The translations under genes and the position numbers were made by a program. A stretch of DNA of 64,000 nt from Hypomyces perniciosus (lineage: Eukaryota > Ascomycota > Sordariomycetes > Hypocreales > Hypocreaceae). Location: NCBI GenBank assembly GCA_008477525.1, contig SPDT01000013.1, positions 1,225,501 to 1,289,500 of the forward strand. Reading direction: 5' to 3'. Below, piece after piece: positions 45,350 through 57,112 of the stretch; within the stretch, counting starts at the first letter, position 1; each line of letters opens with the position of its first letter. The notes beneath the pieces were generated by a model, which made no database searches, was not told the DNA's origin, and saw only the letters and a list, made by a program, of their open reading frames with translations.

Positions 45350-46841
45350 ATACCTATTATAATACTATTTAATACTAGCTATAACCTTTATACTATTATA
45401 AACTCTTTTTTTACATAAAAGTTATACCTTTTATAAATTAAAATTATTAAAAAGAAAATTAAAATATTCACTAAAATCTATAAAAAGGTAAAAACTAGCT
45501 ATATTGCTATTATTTACTTAAATCTAGACAGTTATATTAAATATTAATATACCTATATAGTAAATAAACTAGACTATAACTTAATCCTTAGTAAACTTTA
45601 AGCTAAGGTTAACTAAATAGTATATAATACAATTAAAAAGGAAATTAGCTATAGAAAAGCTAGCCTATAGCTATAATTTATAAATAAAGAAAAGCCTAGG
45701 AATATTAAAGCTATATAAAAAGCCTGCCTTATATTAGCTTTAATATTATAAATAAAATATTGCTATATTAAAAGGAATAACAAAAAGGAAATATATTTCC
45801 TTTAAGCTATTAGTTTATTTTAATATTAAAAAAGTACTTTAGCTTAAAAAACCTATAAATCCCTTAGAATATATTCCCCTTAAACTATATAAAGAGTTTT
45901 ATTCCCTATTTTTTATAAAAAAAGCTACTAAGCTTCTACTATATTACCTTAAAGTTAATTTATAGATTCCCTTAAAAGCTAATAAATACAGTAAAAAACT
46001 AAAACTCCTTTAAGGCCCCCTTTATAGTATATTACATAAGGAACTATTAGTATTATAAAAGACCCTCTTTAATTTACTTAATAAAGGATTTATTTAAGCT
46101 AGCAGCTTAGTCGCTATAGCCTTTATCCTTTTTATCTAGAAACCTAAAAAAAGAATTCGCTTTTATATAAACTACTACACTTCAAATGCAATAATATAGT
46201 AAAATTACTACCCTTTTCCTTTTTTTTTAAAACCCTTAATAGCTTACTAAAAGTAAAGTAGTTTATAAAGCTAAATATAATAGCTGTATTCTATAAAATT
46301 AAAATTGTAAAAAGAGAAAAATATAAAACTATATTCTATATATACTATAGCCTATATAAATAGCAGGTAGTTTTATTTAGATTTATTAGCGCACTAATGG
46401 TACTTTAATAGTATATTAATTAAATACTATACCCCTTTTTAAATAACTTCGCGTTTATATACTTTAATAATATCTTAATTTATATTAATAAATTATAAAA
46501 AGACTATATTAAAAAGGTCCAGTAAGTTTTATACGCCCTCGCTAATACTAGGCTATATTTAGATCCTAAAAAATATATATTTATATAGAAAGAAATTAAA
46601 TATTTTAAGTTTATTATATATACTAGTAAAGGAATTGCCTATAACTTTAAAAAGCAGTAAGCTATTAGTAAATAACAGGCGCCTATAATAGTAATAAGAG
46701 TTTAAAGCTTTTTTAGCTTTACTAATTACTACTAAATATTTATTCTTGGGTTTTTTTGGATAGTTTACCTACTTATAAGGCTAATTAAAAAAGGGACCCT
46801 TTTCTAGTAGAAAGGTATAAAAGAAATAGCCTTTTAATAGC
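45350..46841 (+). pseudogene. G4a protease and reverse transcriptase remnant
   Basis: After a protease-like segment (ILFNTSYNLYTIINS, where the family has an Asp-Ser/Thr-Gly site) comes a long RT trace. NYYPFPFFFKTLNSLLKVK matches 'NRYPLPLI-ETL--L-KAK', IKLNIIAVFYKIKI matches 'TKLDV-AAFHKIRI', and FIYFNNILIY is the 'Y-DDILIY' box with Asp to Asn changes. FFSFTNYY matches 'FLGFANYYRRFI'. Almost every family residue can be traced, which makes it one of the clearest RT relics here. It ends at Copia C. Confidence 0.9.
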
Positions 46842-47109
46842 TATAGCAAAGCGCGGCACAGCTATATAGAGTATAGAGAAATAGGAAATAAAGCTTAATT
46901 CTATAAAAGAGAATATACTATAATGGCGTTACTATATATATATATATAGCTAATATAAAGAAGAAGCTATATATAAGCGCTTTATAAGCGCCTATATAGT
47001 TTAATATATCGCTTATATAATATATATATTAACTTATATTTACTTATATAGCAGATAAAAGCTTTTTAGCCCTATTAAGCAACAAAGCCCTAACCTATTT
47101 AACCTAATA
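46842..47109 (-). repeat. Copia C 3' LTR, 268 bp
   Basis: Starts TATAGCAAAGCGCGG and ends TTTAACCTAATA. Contains the AGGCGC-type hairpin seen in the other copies. Confidence 0.92.
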
Positions 47110-47499
47110 TACCCCCTAGTTAATAAAGCTATTCCTAATACTTTCTTAACTATTACTTTAGCCTATTTATAATATTTTACTTAACTAGCTGCACTTTTAA
47201 AGCGTCTTTTATTTAATTAAAAGCTTTTTATTATAAATAGATATTAATATTCTATTATAAAGGTAAAAGGAATATAAGCGCTATAGCTATTATTATTTTA
47301 TAATAATAAAAAGTCAAATAATAAAGCTTTTAAGTAAGTAAATTAATCTTAATAGTTAAAATAAATATATTAACTGCCTTTTAGCCTTTATGTTTTACTT
47401 CTTTTCTTTAATTATTAATATTATTATTATTAATATTAATAATAATATTAATATTAAGAGTAATAGTAGTATAACTTTTACTATAAATATTATACTTTT

Positions 47500-48010
47500 A
47501 ATTAATTCCCTTTATACTATATATTTATGAGCTAATAGTAAAATCGCAAAAGAAATTCTTTATTAGTAAAGTATAATTATAGTTGCCCTTTAAAGGTAGC
47601 TTATTACAGCATTAATTATTTAGCTAGCTAAGCAGCTATACCTATTACTACTCCTACTCTTATACTAACTTTTACTTTAGCTTTTACTTTTATACCAGTT
47701 AATTTTACTTAGTTAAAAATACTATAGCTTTTACTACTTTTAACGCGCACTATACTACTGCTATTACAGTTACTTCTAAAGTATACTTTACTGCTAAAGC
47801 AGCTATTACTTTTACTTTAGCCCCTGCCTTTATTACTACTACTACTCCTTTAATAACTGCTCCTGCAGCTATCTTTACTTTTACTTTTATTACTATTATT
47901 ACTTTGACCCCCGCTACTATTATACTATTATCCCTTTTTTATAAAGGTTATTTAAAATTAATAATTACTAATAAAAGAGATTTCTTTTAATATATTTCTA
48001 TTACCTAGTT
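47500..48010 (-). pseudogene. Copia C triplet-rich tail
   Basis: Counterpart of Copia A 8780-9230. The triplet array at 47650-47930 persists but with stops. Confidence 0.6.
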
Positions 48011-49399
48011 TTAGCAGTATATTATTTATTTTAATAATAATTATTAATATACCTTTTAATAAACTCTTCTTTAATTTACCTATATTACTTTATTTAATTA
48101 TATACTTTATAGTTATTTAATATTTATATTAATAATATACTAGCTTTTTTAAACTATAAATACAAAAGATAACCAAATAAATATACTTTTTTTTCTTTAT
48201 ATATTTATAAGCTTATATAATTAAATAGTAATTTAATATAATACAGTATTATATTTTTAATTTAATTTATTAAAGGAAGAGAATTTAATTTCCTTTAAAG
48301 AGCCTACTACTTCAAGCAATAGTAATAATAATAATAATACTTTTTGCATATAGGTATATAAAGGCTAGAAAGCTTTTAGAGAATAGTTATTATAGTAATA
48401 GGATACGCCTTTATAGCTGGCAGCCTATAAGCTAGAATTAACTGGTTTCCTATATTTTTATATATTCTATTCTAATAATTATATATCTATTAAATTTAAT
48501 AGTACTATAAAATACTTAAAGCACTGTTATAATAAAGCTTTAATAAGCCTATTAATTGGTATAAGGTTAATAATCAAAATTAAAAACTATAAATAATCCT
48601 TTTTAATATTGCTATTAAAGCTATATATTTTATATATTAATATAATATAAGGAAATATTAATTTATATATTTTCTTTAATTATACAGTATATAGTTAATT
48701 AATTATTATAGTTAATATTCTAGTTAGCGCTAAGCTTAAATTTTATCTTTTACAAAAGGCAATATAAATTTATAGCCTTTTTTACTATTTGAGTAAAGGT
48801 AAACAGCTTAGCTTTTATTATAGATATACTAATAGTGCTTTAATATATTATATTTTATAAAATAAAGCCTAAAAAAAAGCATAATAAAATACCTTTAAAA
48901 TAATCTTTAAATATTTCTATTATTAGCGAAAGAAGTATTATTTAAAGCAGTTAAAATTTATATTTCTCCTTTCCCTTTATACTAAAAAGCTAACAAATAT
49001 TATATATATAAATAGTAAATTAATTAATTAATTACTTTAAAATACTTTTTACTAAAGTTAATTAAAAACTATAATAAAGCTAAAGCGCTATACACTATAT
49101 TAAGCTATATTATAATAGCTATATAGAGTATGAATCCTATTTTCCTTTAATATATTTTAATAGTTGCTTTTAAAGTTTATAATATATTTTTCTAAAGCTT
49201 TATAATAGGTATTAAAATTAAATAAAGCTATATTCTTTTATTAAGCCTAAATTATTTTGCAATTTTTTTAAAATAAGTTTTATAAGAAAAGTATATTTTA
49301 TACTTTATATAATTGCAGGTAATTTTAATCTTTAAAAACTACTATATATCCCTTTTACTATAAAGCTTATATATTACTTTTAAACTATTTAATAGTTTA

Positions 49400-50240
49400 G
49401 TATAACGAGTTTTATTATTATAATAATATATAATTAGGATATTATTTATATAAAATATAATAAAGATTTTCTAGGCTTTATTATAAAAGAGATAAGGCTT
49501 TTTAAAGTTTAAAATTAACCTATATTACTTTAAAGTTAAAAATAGTTTATCAAACTATAGCTTTAGCGAGTCCTTTAAGCTATATAAAGCTTTTACAAGC
49601 TTTAAATAGATCTTTAGCTATTTAAAACCCTTAAAGAGCTTATATATAACTAGTTTTAAATTTTTATCTTTAAAGGCAATAAAGAAACTATTTTTAATAT
49701 TATACTGCTTTAATTTAAAGTTAAACTTTACTGTAAAAGTAATAAATATATAGAAAAAGCATACTACTAATATAGCTATATATATATTCTTTATAGTAAA
49801 GCGCTTTTATAAATCTTTATAGACTATAAAGTAAGCTTTACAGCATTTTAAGTTTCTATTTTAATTAAATTTATAAATAAAAACCTAATATACTGATAGT
49901 AGCTTTATTATTGCCTTTAAATATAGTAACTTTTACTAGGTTCCTTTTATATATAAAGAGTTAATTTTATTATATACAGTTTACTTAAACTTATCTTTAA
50001 ATAGGTATTTTATAAGCTTTTTTTAATCTTTTAGCAGTTTTACTAAATCCTCCTAATATATAATTAATTTATTAAAAGCTATACCTTTCCAGGAAAAAGA
50101 TTTATAGTTTATTATTATATTAAAAATAATAAATACTATTTCTGCGCTTTTTAATTTATTATTTATTAGCTTTTATTAATTAAATAGTAATTAATATAGC
50201 GTTAAATTAAAAAGCCTAGTAATTATTAAGTATATCTTAC
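49400..50240 (-). pseudogene. Copia C reverse transcriptase remnant
   Basis: Homologous to Copia A RT, with the mutated catalytic box near 49440-49470. Degraded. Confidence 0.8.
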
Positions 50241-51179
50241 GCTTATTATCTTTAAAAGTAATACCTAAGGTATATATTTTAATCCTATATATTAAAAGAT
50301 ATTTATTAGCCTTTTTTATAAGTTATTTCCTTTAAAGTTTTAAACCTTTATAAATATTAACTACTACTTTATTATTTAAAAGATTATTAACTAGTATTTC
50401 TTTAAAGGTTTACTTTTTTTTTATAAAAATAGGCAAGTCTTTTATATATTAATCTACTTTTAGCTTTAATAAATTATCCTTTTCTATTAAGTTATATACC
50501 TTTAATATATAAAGCTATTCTTTTAATATATCCCTTTTTATAAAAAGGCGTAAATTATTTATTAAAGTATTACTTGAAGTTCCTATTAACGCGCTAATAT
50601 TATTTATAAAATTAACTATTTCAAAGTAGCTTTTAATATTTAAAGACTAAAAGGTTCTTTTAAAGATACTAATAGTTTATTTAAAGCGTTTATTAAACTA
50701 TCTTTAACGCTCTATACCTCTATTACTTTTAAAAGTATATTTTCTCTTTTTATATTATTTATAAAAGTATTTTTTACTATAAAAATATATATTAAGAAAA
50801 GTTTAAATTCTAGCTTATTTTCTTTAACTTTATTAAATAGTTTATTTAATTTACCTTAAAACAGTTTATCCGCAATCTCTTTACTATTATTAAAAAAGCT
50901 AGTTTTATTAAACTGTATATTCTTTATAATAATTATCTTTACTAAGTAAAGTAATTAACTATAATATATATTATTTATAGTATAGCTAATAAAATATTTA
51001 ATTAACCTTTTAGGTTTAGTTTTAAATTCTCTTTTTTTCCAGCCAGCTTTATAGTCTCTATTAAGTATATAGGCATAGTAGCTATATATATAAAGCCTGC
51101 TTTCATTTAGCTATAAGTCTGCAGAAAGGTCCTTTATTAAAAAAGGTATAAAGTAGCAGAAGTATTACTTTAATTTATT

Positions 51180-51860
51180 AATAGGTAATATTATATAAAA
51201 GCTATATATAGGACTTATATTAATAATATACACTGCAGCTTTTATACTCTTTAGCTATAAATCAGTTAAAAGACTTATAGATTTTAGTATTTTAATTAAT
51301 TTATTTATAACTTTTTAACCTGCCTATTTTAAAGCGCTATATAGCTTATATATATAGGAAAAGGCAAGCTTTAAAATAATACTTTCTATATTAGCTTAAA
51401 TCTAAAAGTATAATAAGCTTTTAATTATAATTATAGCGTTTTTATTATTTTAGTTAAAAAAGTATATAACGATATTATATTGCGTTTTTACTATATTTAT
51501 AAAATTAAAAAAAGTATTAAAAATAATTTCTTATTTTTTATTTAGTAAAAGGCATATATATAGCTATATCGTATATTTCTTTTTAAGTATTAAAAGCTAA
51601 TTATCTTTATTATAGCCTTAAAGATAGTCTTAAAGATCTTAATATACTTTAAAGAATAGTTTTAGCGCTTATTTATTAAATAATCTGTAAGAAATAACTT
51701 ATTTTGCATATATAAAAGTATAAGCCTTATAATCTATATATATAATTCCTTTAATGTATATATTCCTTATATTCTTTATAAGTGCTTTAAGCGCTTTAAG
51801 GCCTAGATATCCTAATTATAAATATTAACGCTATTCTAAATTATTATTATAATACTAAGG
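51180..51860 (-). pseudogene. Copia C integrase remnant
   Basis: Homologous to Copia A 12400-13150. The block around the last catalytic Glu is readable near 51290-51400. Confidence 0.8.
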
Positions 51861-52249
51861 GATTATATATTAGTCTTCTCCTGCTTCTTAATACTATATA
51901 AATACTATAGTCTATATTAGGAAGTATAAAAAAAGCTATTAAGCTGTTTAGTATAATATACTTAAAGATAAAGGCAATATAAAGCAATAAAGGTTAATAT
52001 TAAAGAAATAAAAGATTATATTTATACTTTACCTTCTTTATAACAGTATTTAATTTAACTATATTAATATAAAGTATCTTATTATACTTTATTAGCTAAA
52101 TCCCTGCTTTTTAAGGCTTTAATAAAAATATAATATTAATGTAAAATCCTTGTACTATAGCTATATTTATAAACTTAATAAAGCGCGCTATTTTTTAATA
52201 TAGATTATAAAGAGTATCCTTTAATAAATAATATCCTCTTTTAATTATA

Positions 52250-53730
52250 GGGTAATTAGCTCCTTTTACTTTAATATACTCTTTTTTTATATTTAGGATA
52301 AAGGAGCTGGGAATAAAGTTATTCCTGCTATTTATAAAATAAATAGCACTGTATATATTAAAGAGGGTACTTTAAAAGAGGCAGTAAAGTATATTTTGTA
52401 TATTAATATATATTAATATATTTATTAAATATACTGTAGGGCTTGTATTTTGTTTATCGATTAAGTTTAGGAAGATTAGGGCATCTATAATAGTTAAGGC
52501 TATTCCTTTTTATATTAGGGCAGTAAAGTTAATACCCTTTTTGCTAAGCTTTTTGCAGGTAACCTGCTATTTATTTTTTTATAGGCGCGCGCGAATCTCT
52601 ACAGCCTATTTAAGTATAAAAGTATACTTCCCTTTTTTATTAGGCTTTTTAGTAAGTATAGCATATACTTTACTGCAGTTATTTAAGGGCTATATATGCC
52701 TTTTAGGTCTATAAAGGCATTTTTTATTAATAAAAGGCTTTAAGTATATATTACTATTACCTAATATATTATCTAAATAGTTATTAAATGTTACATAAAA
52801 GCTATAAAGATAGTTTTTTATATTTTTTATACTATTTAAAAATAACTGGCTAAACTAATTAAAACAGAAAGTCTTTCTATTTTACTATTTTTAATTAAGC
52901 TATTTAAATAAAATAAATAGTAGGCAGTAAAGCTTAAGGTAAAGTATACTTTAATAGCTTTAAGAAAAGCTATTTAAAAAGCTATTCCTATAACTTTAAA
53001 AAGCTTATACTTTACTGCATTTATATAAATATACACTTAATAAATATACTATACTTTTAGCCTAATATTCCTATACTCTGCTTTATATAATATATATTAA
53101 TAGGATAAATATATTTCCTTATATATTATATCTTTGCAAAAGGTTAATTAATTTTTAAGCTTTTTAATAATTTAGCGAATAGTAAACTTTATACTAAAAT
53201 CGTTATTATTATTATAAGCTGCTCTAGTAGTAGTAGAAGTTAAAGCCGCGGCTTAAAGGTCTATTAAGATTAAAGTGTAAATACTAGAATTAACTATTTT
53301 CTAAATCTACTTTAAAATAATAACCTTAGCCTTCCTTTTCTTTTTATTACTAGTAATAAAGAATTAATACTTTTAAAGTATACTATTATAGTAAATAGAA
53401 ATATCTGTTAAAAAAGGGTTAAAATTAAATGCTTTAACTGCAGTTTCCTTTACTTTTATTAAAATAGGTAGTTGAAAAGCAGGGAAACTATTATTTAGTT
53501 AATTAAAGAGATCTAGATTAATCTTATTTTATACCTTAATAATAGTTATATAATTAATAAGAATAGTAGTCTATTTAAGCTACTAGATTATTAATTCTAG
53601 CTTTATAAAAGCAATATCCTTTATACTATCTATTATAAAAGATAGCTTTAGCAGCTTAAAGGTAAAGGTAAAGGGTATAAAAGATATAATATTAAAGTAG
53701 AAGTTTCTAGTAACTTTAATAGTTATTATT
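52250..53730 (-). pseudogene. Copia C gag remnant
   Basis: Homologous to the gag region of Copia A, with stops throughout. Confidence 0.65.
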
Positions 53731-53742
53731 TAAGCTTATAAT

Positions 53743-54008
53743 TATAGTAAAGTACAGTATAGTTATATAAAGTATAGAGAGATAGGAAATAAAGCTTAAT
53801 TCTATAAAAGAGAATATACTATAATAGCCTTACTATATATATATATAGCTAAGATAAAGAAGAAGCTGTATATAGGCGCTTTATAAGCGCCTATATAGTC
53901 TAATATATCGCTTATACAATATATATATCAGCTTATATCTGCTTATATAGTAGATAAGAGCTCCCTAGCGCTAATAAGCGGTAGGGCCCTGGCCTACTTA
54001 ACCTAACA
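53743..54008 (-). repeat. Copia C 5' LTR, 266 bp
   Basis: Contains a perfect 11-bp stem at 53871-53895 with loop TAT. Ends CTTAACCTAACA. Confidence 0.92.
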
Positions 54009-54904
54009 ACTTTAATTTTAGCCCTTTTTAATTATAATAAATAAATAGTTTTTAAAATTCATACCTTTAATTAAAGAAAGTAGTATTTTATTATAATATA
54101 ATAAAAAACGTATTTTTTATTTAATTATATTCTTTTCTATAAAATATAATATTTAAAAATATAATTATAAAACTTATTAACAAACCTTTAACTATTATTA
54201 AAGTAATAAAAAAATAGCGCTTAAAATTATAAAGTTTATAAAAGTTTAATATTATTATAAACTATAAAAACTTTAAATACTTTACTTTAATTAAAGATTT
54301 AAATTAATTGTAAATTTAATAGTTTAAATTCTTTTTTAACTTTAATTTCTATATTATTTATTAACTTAATATTAAAGCTATAAAGCTTAATACTTTAAGT
54401 AAAAAAGCTAAAAATAAGCCTATAAATTAAACCCCTTTAATAACTAAATTAAAAATAAGTAATATATTATCCTTTTATAAAGTTCTTTTAACTTTAAAGC
54501 TTAAATAATGTTTTAAAAAAATGTTGTATTAAATATAAAACTTTTTATAAAGGCTGCCTTTATACCTATAATAGTATTTATAAAAGATAAGTTAATTAAT
54601 AACCTAATTATACTAATATATAAATAAACTATTATAATAAAAGAAATAATACTTATACTTTAAAACCTTAATATTTATTAATAGTTAAAATAGCTTGATA
54701 AAAAACTTTAAATTATAATAAATAACTATTAAGTAATAAATAATAAAATCTATTACTAAAAGTAACTTTTTATTCCTTTTAATAATAAACTTTATATATA
54801 AATCCTATTTAAAAACCATTTAAATAGCTTAGCTAAATACTTAAATAAATTTAAAACTTTAAACTTTATTAGTTAAATATATTAATAGCTATAAATCTTA
54901 AAAG
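54009..54904 (+). pseudogene. G4a RNase H remnant
   Basis: Begins with TLILALFNYNK, matching 'APILALFDYDK', a few codons after the RT that ends at 46841. Further on NYKNFKYFTLIKDLN, then FFFNFNFYIIY and NTLSKK match 'DHKNLEYF-TTK-LN', 'FLS-F-F-I-Y' and 'DALSR' of Gypsy RNase H. TIR-2 interrupts the element after it. Confidence 0.82.
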
Positions 54905-54908
54905 ATAT

Positions 54909-55328
54909 TTTGTCGAGGGGGAATTGGCACTCCAAAATACACACACAATACACACACACACCCACACACACACCCACACACAACGACTGGTATCGAGCGC
55001 GGGAACCGTGCTCCTGACAGAACCACGAAGCGGCGATTGAGTAATGTAGGGGCTAAAAAGATACTGCGGATCATTTGATCATGATGCCGGCAGCCAAAAG
55101 CAACCAACGGTTACCTTCATACGCCTCAGCGACTGTGTTCTCACAGGTGGGGTTATGTGTTGAAGGGGGAAGAAGGTTGTTGTTTATTAAACTAGGTCTA
55201 TCTGTATGTCTTTATACTCCCGTGCTTTCCTAATCCAGTAGCTGCTTAAATAAGCAGCCAACCTTTCTCGGGTAAGCTAACAAGAAAAAAATGCTGGTGC
55301 GTTGGGCATATCAGTTACCCCCGACAAA
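54909..55328. mobile_element. TIR-2: second copy of the GC-rich TIR element, 420 bp
   Basis: Same ends TTTGTCG and CGACAAA as TIR-1, here flanked by ATAT (54905-54908 and 55329-55332). It differs from TIR-1 at few sites, mostly transitions, plus a longer CA tract. The central hairpin has loop GAA where TIR-1 has TTC, so the loop is inverted. It stands out in base composition from the surrounding G4a. An open stretch on the minus strand at 54898-55107 is an effect of the CA run and has no coding support. Confidence 0.85.
54939..54982. repeat. CA-rich microsatellite in TIR-2
   Basis: Longer form of the TIR-1 tract, with CCCA interruptions. Confidence 0.9.
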
Positions 55329-55332
55329 ATAT

Positions 55333-56215
55333 TAAAGTACTTATATAAGCCTATAAACTATATATTAAAATAAAGGCTTTATAATCTTTATAATAAAGCT
55401 TCCTTTAACTATTATTAGTTTTATTTTATATATAATTAAATATCTTTATTAACTATATTATATTACTACTTAAATTCTATTATTATAATATTATTTATAA
55501 GTATTTATTAATAATAGCTAACTGCTTTTAAAATATATTTAATAATATTATCTTAAATCATAATATATTATTTATATTACAATTCCAAAAATAACTTTTT
55601 AAGTAACTTAAAATTATATTAAAATAATTATTAGGCTTTTATTGCAAAATTAATAGCTAGATTAACAGCATTAATATAAATATAAAATACTACTTATAAG
55701 CTTTTATTAACTTTTATTAAAATAATTAAGTTTATTGGCTTTTATTAGCTAAACTTACTATATATAATATAATATTTAAAATTACTAGTATATTATTATT
55801 TTTTATTAAGTATAATCTTAACCTTTACTTAAAAGTAAAGCCTTTATAGCTTTACCTATTAAACCTTTTTATAGTAAAAAAAAAGGAGTTTTTTTATATT
55901 AATATTATTTCTAAGCGATTTAAATATATTATTATATCGCTAAAGGCCTTTATTAAATCTTTAAAAAGAAAGTATAAAGAAAATATAAATATATAAAGGG
56001 AGGCATTATTAGTTTAAATTAGTTAGCAAAAAGTCTTTATTAATATATACAATATAAAGATTAACTGGTTAATAAAAAAGCTAAATAATAAATAGGCAGG
56101 ATTTTATACAATAATTAAAGTATATTTATAAGCCTATACTATTAATTTGCTAGAAAGTATAACGATTTTCTTAGTTTTATATAACTTTTCCTATAATTTA
56201 AAATAGTAATTTTAC
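55333..56215 (+). pseudogene. G4a integrase remnant with GPY/F module
   Basis: Near 56050-56210 the plus strand reads IKINWLIKKLNNK-AGFYTI followed by AYTINLLESITIFLV, matching 'NI-T-RPSKKLD-K-LGPF-I' and 'AY-L-LP--M-IHPVFH' of the Gypsy integrase C-terminus. The core upstream is poorly legible. Confidence 0.8.
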
Positions 56216-56239
56216 TGCACTTAAAGTAAACAATAATTA

Positions 56240-56720
56240 ATATACTTAAATTAAAAAATATATAAAGTAAAATATTAAAGAGGGAATATAATATAAATAA
56301 AGTATAAAAAAATAGGAATTTAAAATACTTTTAAATTATTATAATAATAATAGATTTTATTATTTTATTTAATAGAAATATTATACTATAATATAATAAC
56401 TAGTTAAACACCTATAAACTTAAAAGAAGGTAATATAAAACTTTTATAAAAGAAACCTACAAAGGTTAAATTTATTGTAATAAATATTAAATAGAATTAT
56501 AAAAAAGGAAAAAAAGGAAGTAATTAGAAAAAATTAAAGGTTATAAAGTATTAACTAAAAACTATACTGCGCTAAAGCCTATAATTAAACTATATATTAC
56601 TAATACTAAAAGCTATATAATTTCGTTTATTTACCTTTATATTAAAAGTATTAAGATAAATTACTTGGAATTTTAATTTATATAAATAATATAGTTATTT
56701 ATAGCTAAACTATATAATAA
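56240..56720 (+). pseudogene. G4a chromodomain-like tail
   Basis: After the GPY/F module an EYNINKV-KNRNLKYF segment followed by ITS-TP-NL matches the 'EYEV-KIL--R---G---YLVKW-GY' opening of a chromodomain. A following LQYNN-type stretch and 'YKTFIKETYKG' fit the 'W-PA-NF-NSP-KL--FH---P-KPG' end known from fungal Gypsy elements. It recurs in G4b (57340-57640, reverse). It is degraded, so the assignment rests on position and partial matches. Confidence 0.6.
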
Positions 56721-56733
56721 CAAGGGGGAGTAT
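56721..56733 (+). other. G4a polypurine tract
   Basis: CAAGGGGGAGTAT abuts the LTR start TATTATAG. Confidence 0.82.
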
Positions 56734-56795
56734 TATTATAGTATTAACTATTATATAATATTAATGCCTTATTATATAAGCTCCAGTTATATAAC
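56734..56795 (+). repeat. G4a 3' LTR, first 62 bp only
   Basis: Aligns with the start of the 5' LTR (43091-43152) up to GTTATATAA and then diverges completely. Confidence 0.75.
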
Positions 56796-56940
56796 TTAAT
56801 TTTATCTTAAAATGGCTTTATTATAAAGGTAAAAGGTATTATCCTATTGAAAAAGAAAAGTCTTTAAATCTAGGCCTTAAAACCAGTAAAAGATCTAGTT
56901 AAAGCAGTTTAAAAAGCTCCTCTATTAAATATATTGAATC
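56796..56940. other. Unassigned 145 bp between two inverted G4 LTRs
   Basis: Neither LTR accounts for it. It may be a divergent LTR end or old target DNA. Confidence 0.5.
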
Positions 56941-57112
56941 TATCACAGTATAGAAAGGCAGGTTAAGGCAAATATTATTGTTATACTATAGAGAGCAAGA
57001 AAGCCTTAAGGCTTTACGAAAAGCTATAGCCAGGAACGCGTGAAGGCCTGGTTATATAACCAGAGCTTACATAATAGGGCGTTAATATTGCATTATAGTC
57101 GGTACTATAATA
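56941..57112 (-). repeat. G4b 3' LTR, 172 bp, moderately preserved
   Basis: Reverse complement of 43091-43262 over its full length, with many CpG and CpA sites kept. Ends TATCACAG and ACTATAATA. Confidence 0.9.

Larger units (their letters stand above)
46842..54008 (-). mobile_element. Copia C: minus-strand Ty1/Copia element (7167 bp)
   Basis: Homologous to Copia A along its whole length and in the same orientation, with LTRs at 46842-47109 and 53743-54008. More strongly mutated than A. No target duplication: ATAGC is on the left and ACTTT on the right, and about 24 bp of the G4a coding sequence between RT and RNase H appear to be missing. Its polypurine tract at 47110-47119 and its primer site at 53733-53742 are both mutated. 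Confidence 0.95.
43091..56795 (+). mobile_element. Gypsy G4a: chromovirus split by four insertions
   Basis: A plus-strand Gypsy element: 5' LTR (43091-43262), gag with zinc knuckle, RT to 46841, RNase H from 54009, integrase with GPY/F, a chromodomain-like tail, polypurine tract and the first 62 bp of the 3' LTR. It has been split by a G3-family LTR in inverted orientation (43573-43798), a G3-family solo LTR (44290-44515), Copia C (46842-54008) and TIR-2 (54909-55328). Phase continuity of RT into RNase H across Copia C shows that it was one element. The 3' LTR diverges from the 5' LTR after about 56795. Confidence 0.85.

Noticed and set aside
54898..55107. 69-codon minus-strand frame with Cys/Val repeats
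   Set aside because: It is the translation of the CA microsatellite and hairpin of TIR-2. TIR-1 does not keep the same frame.
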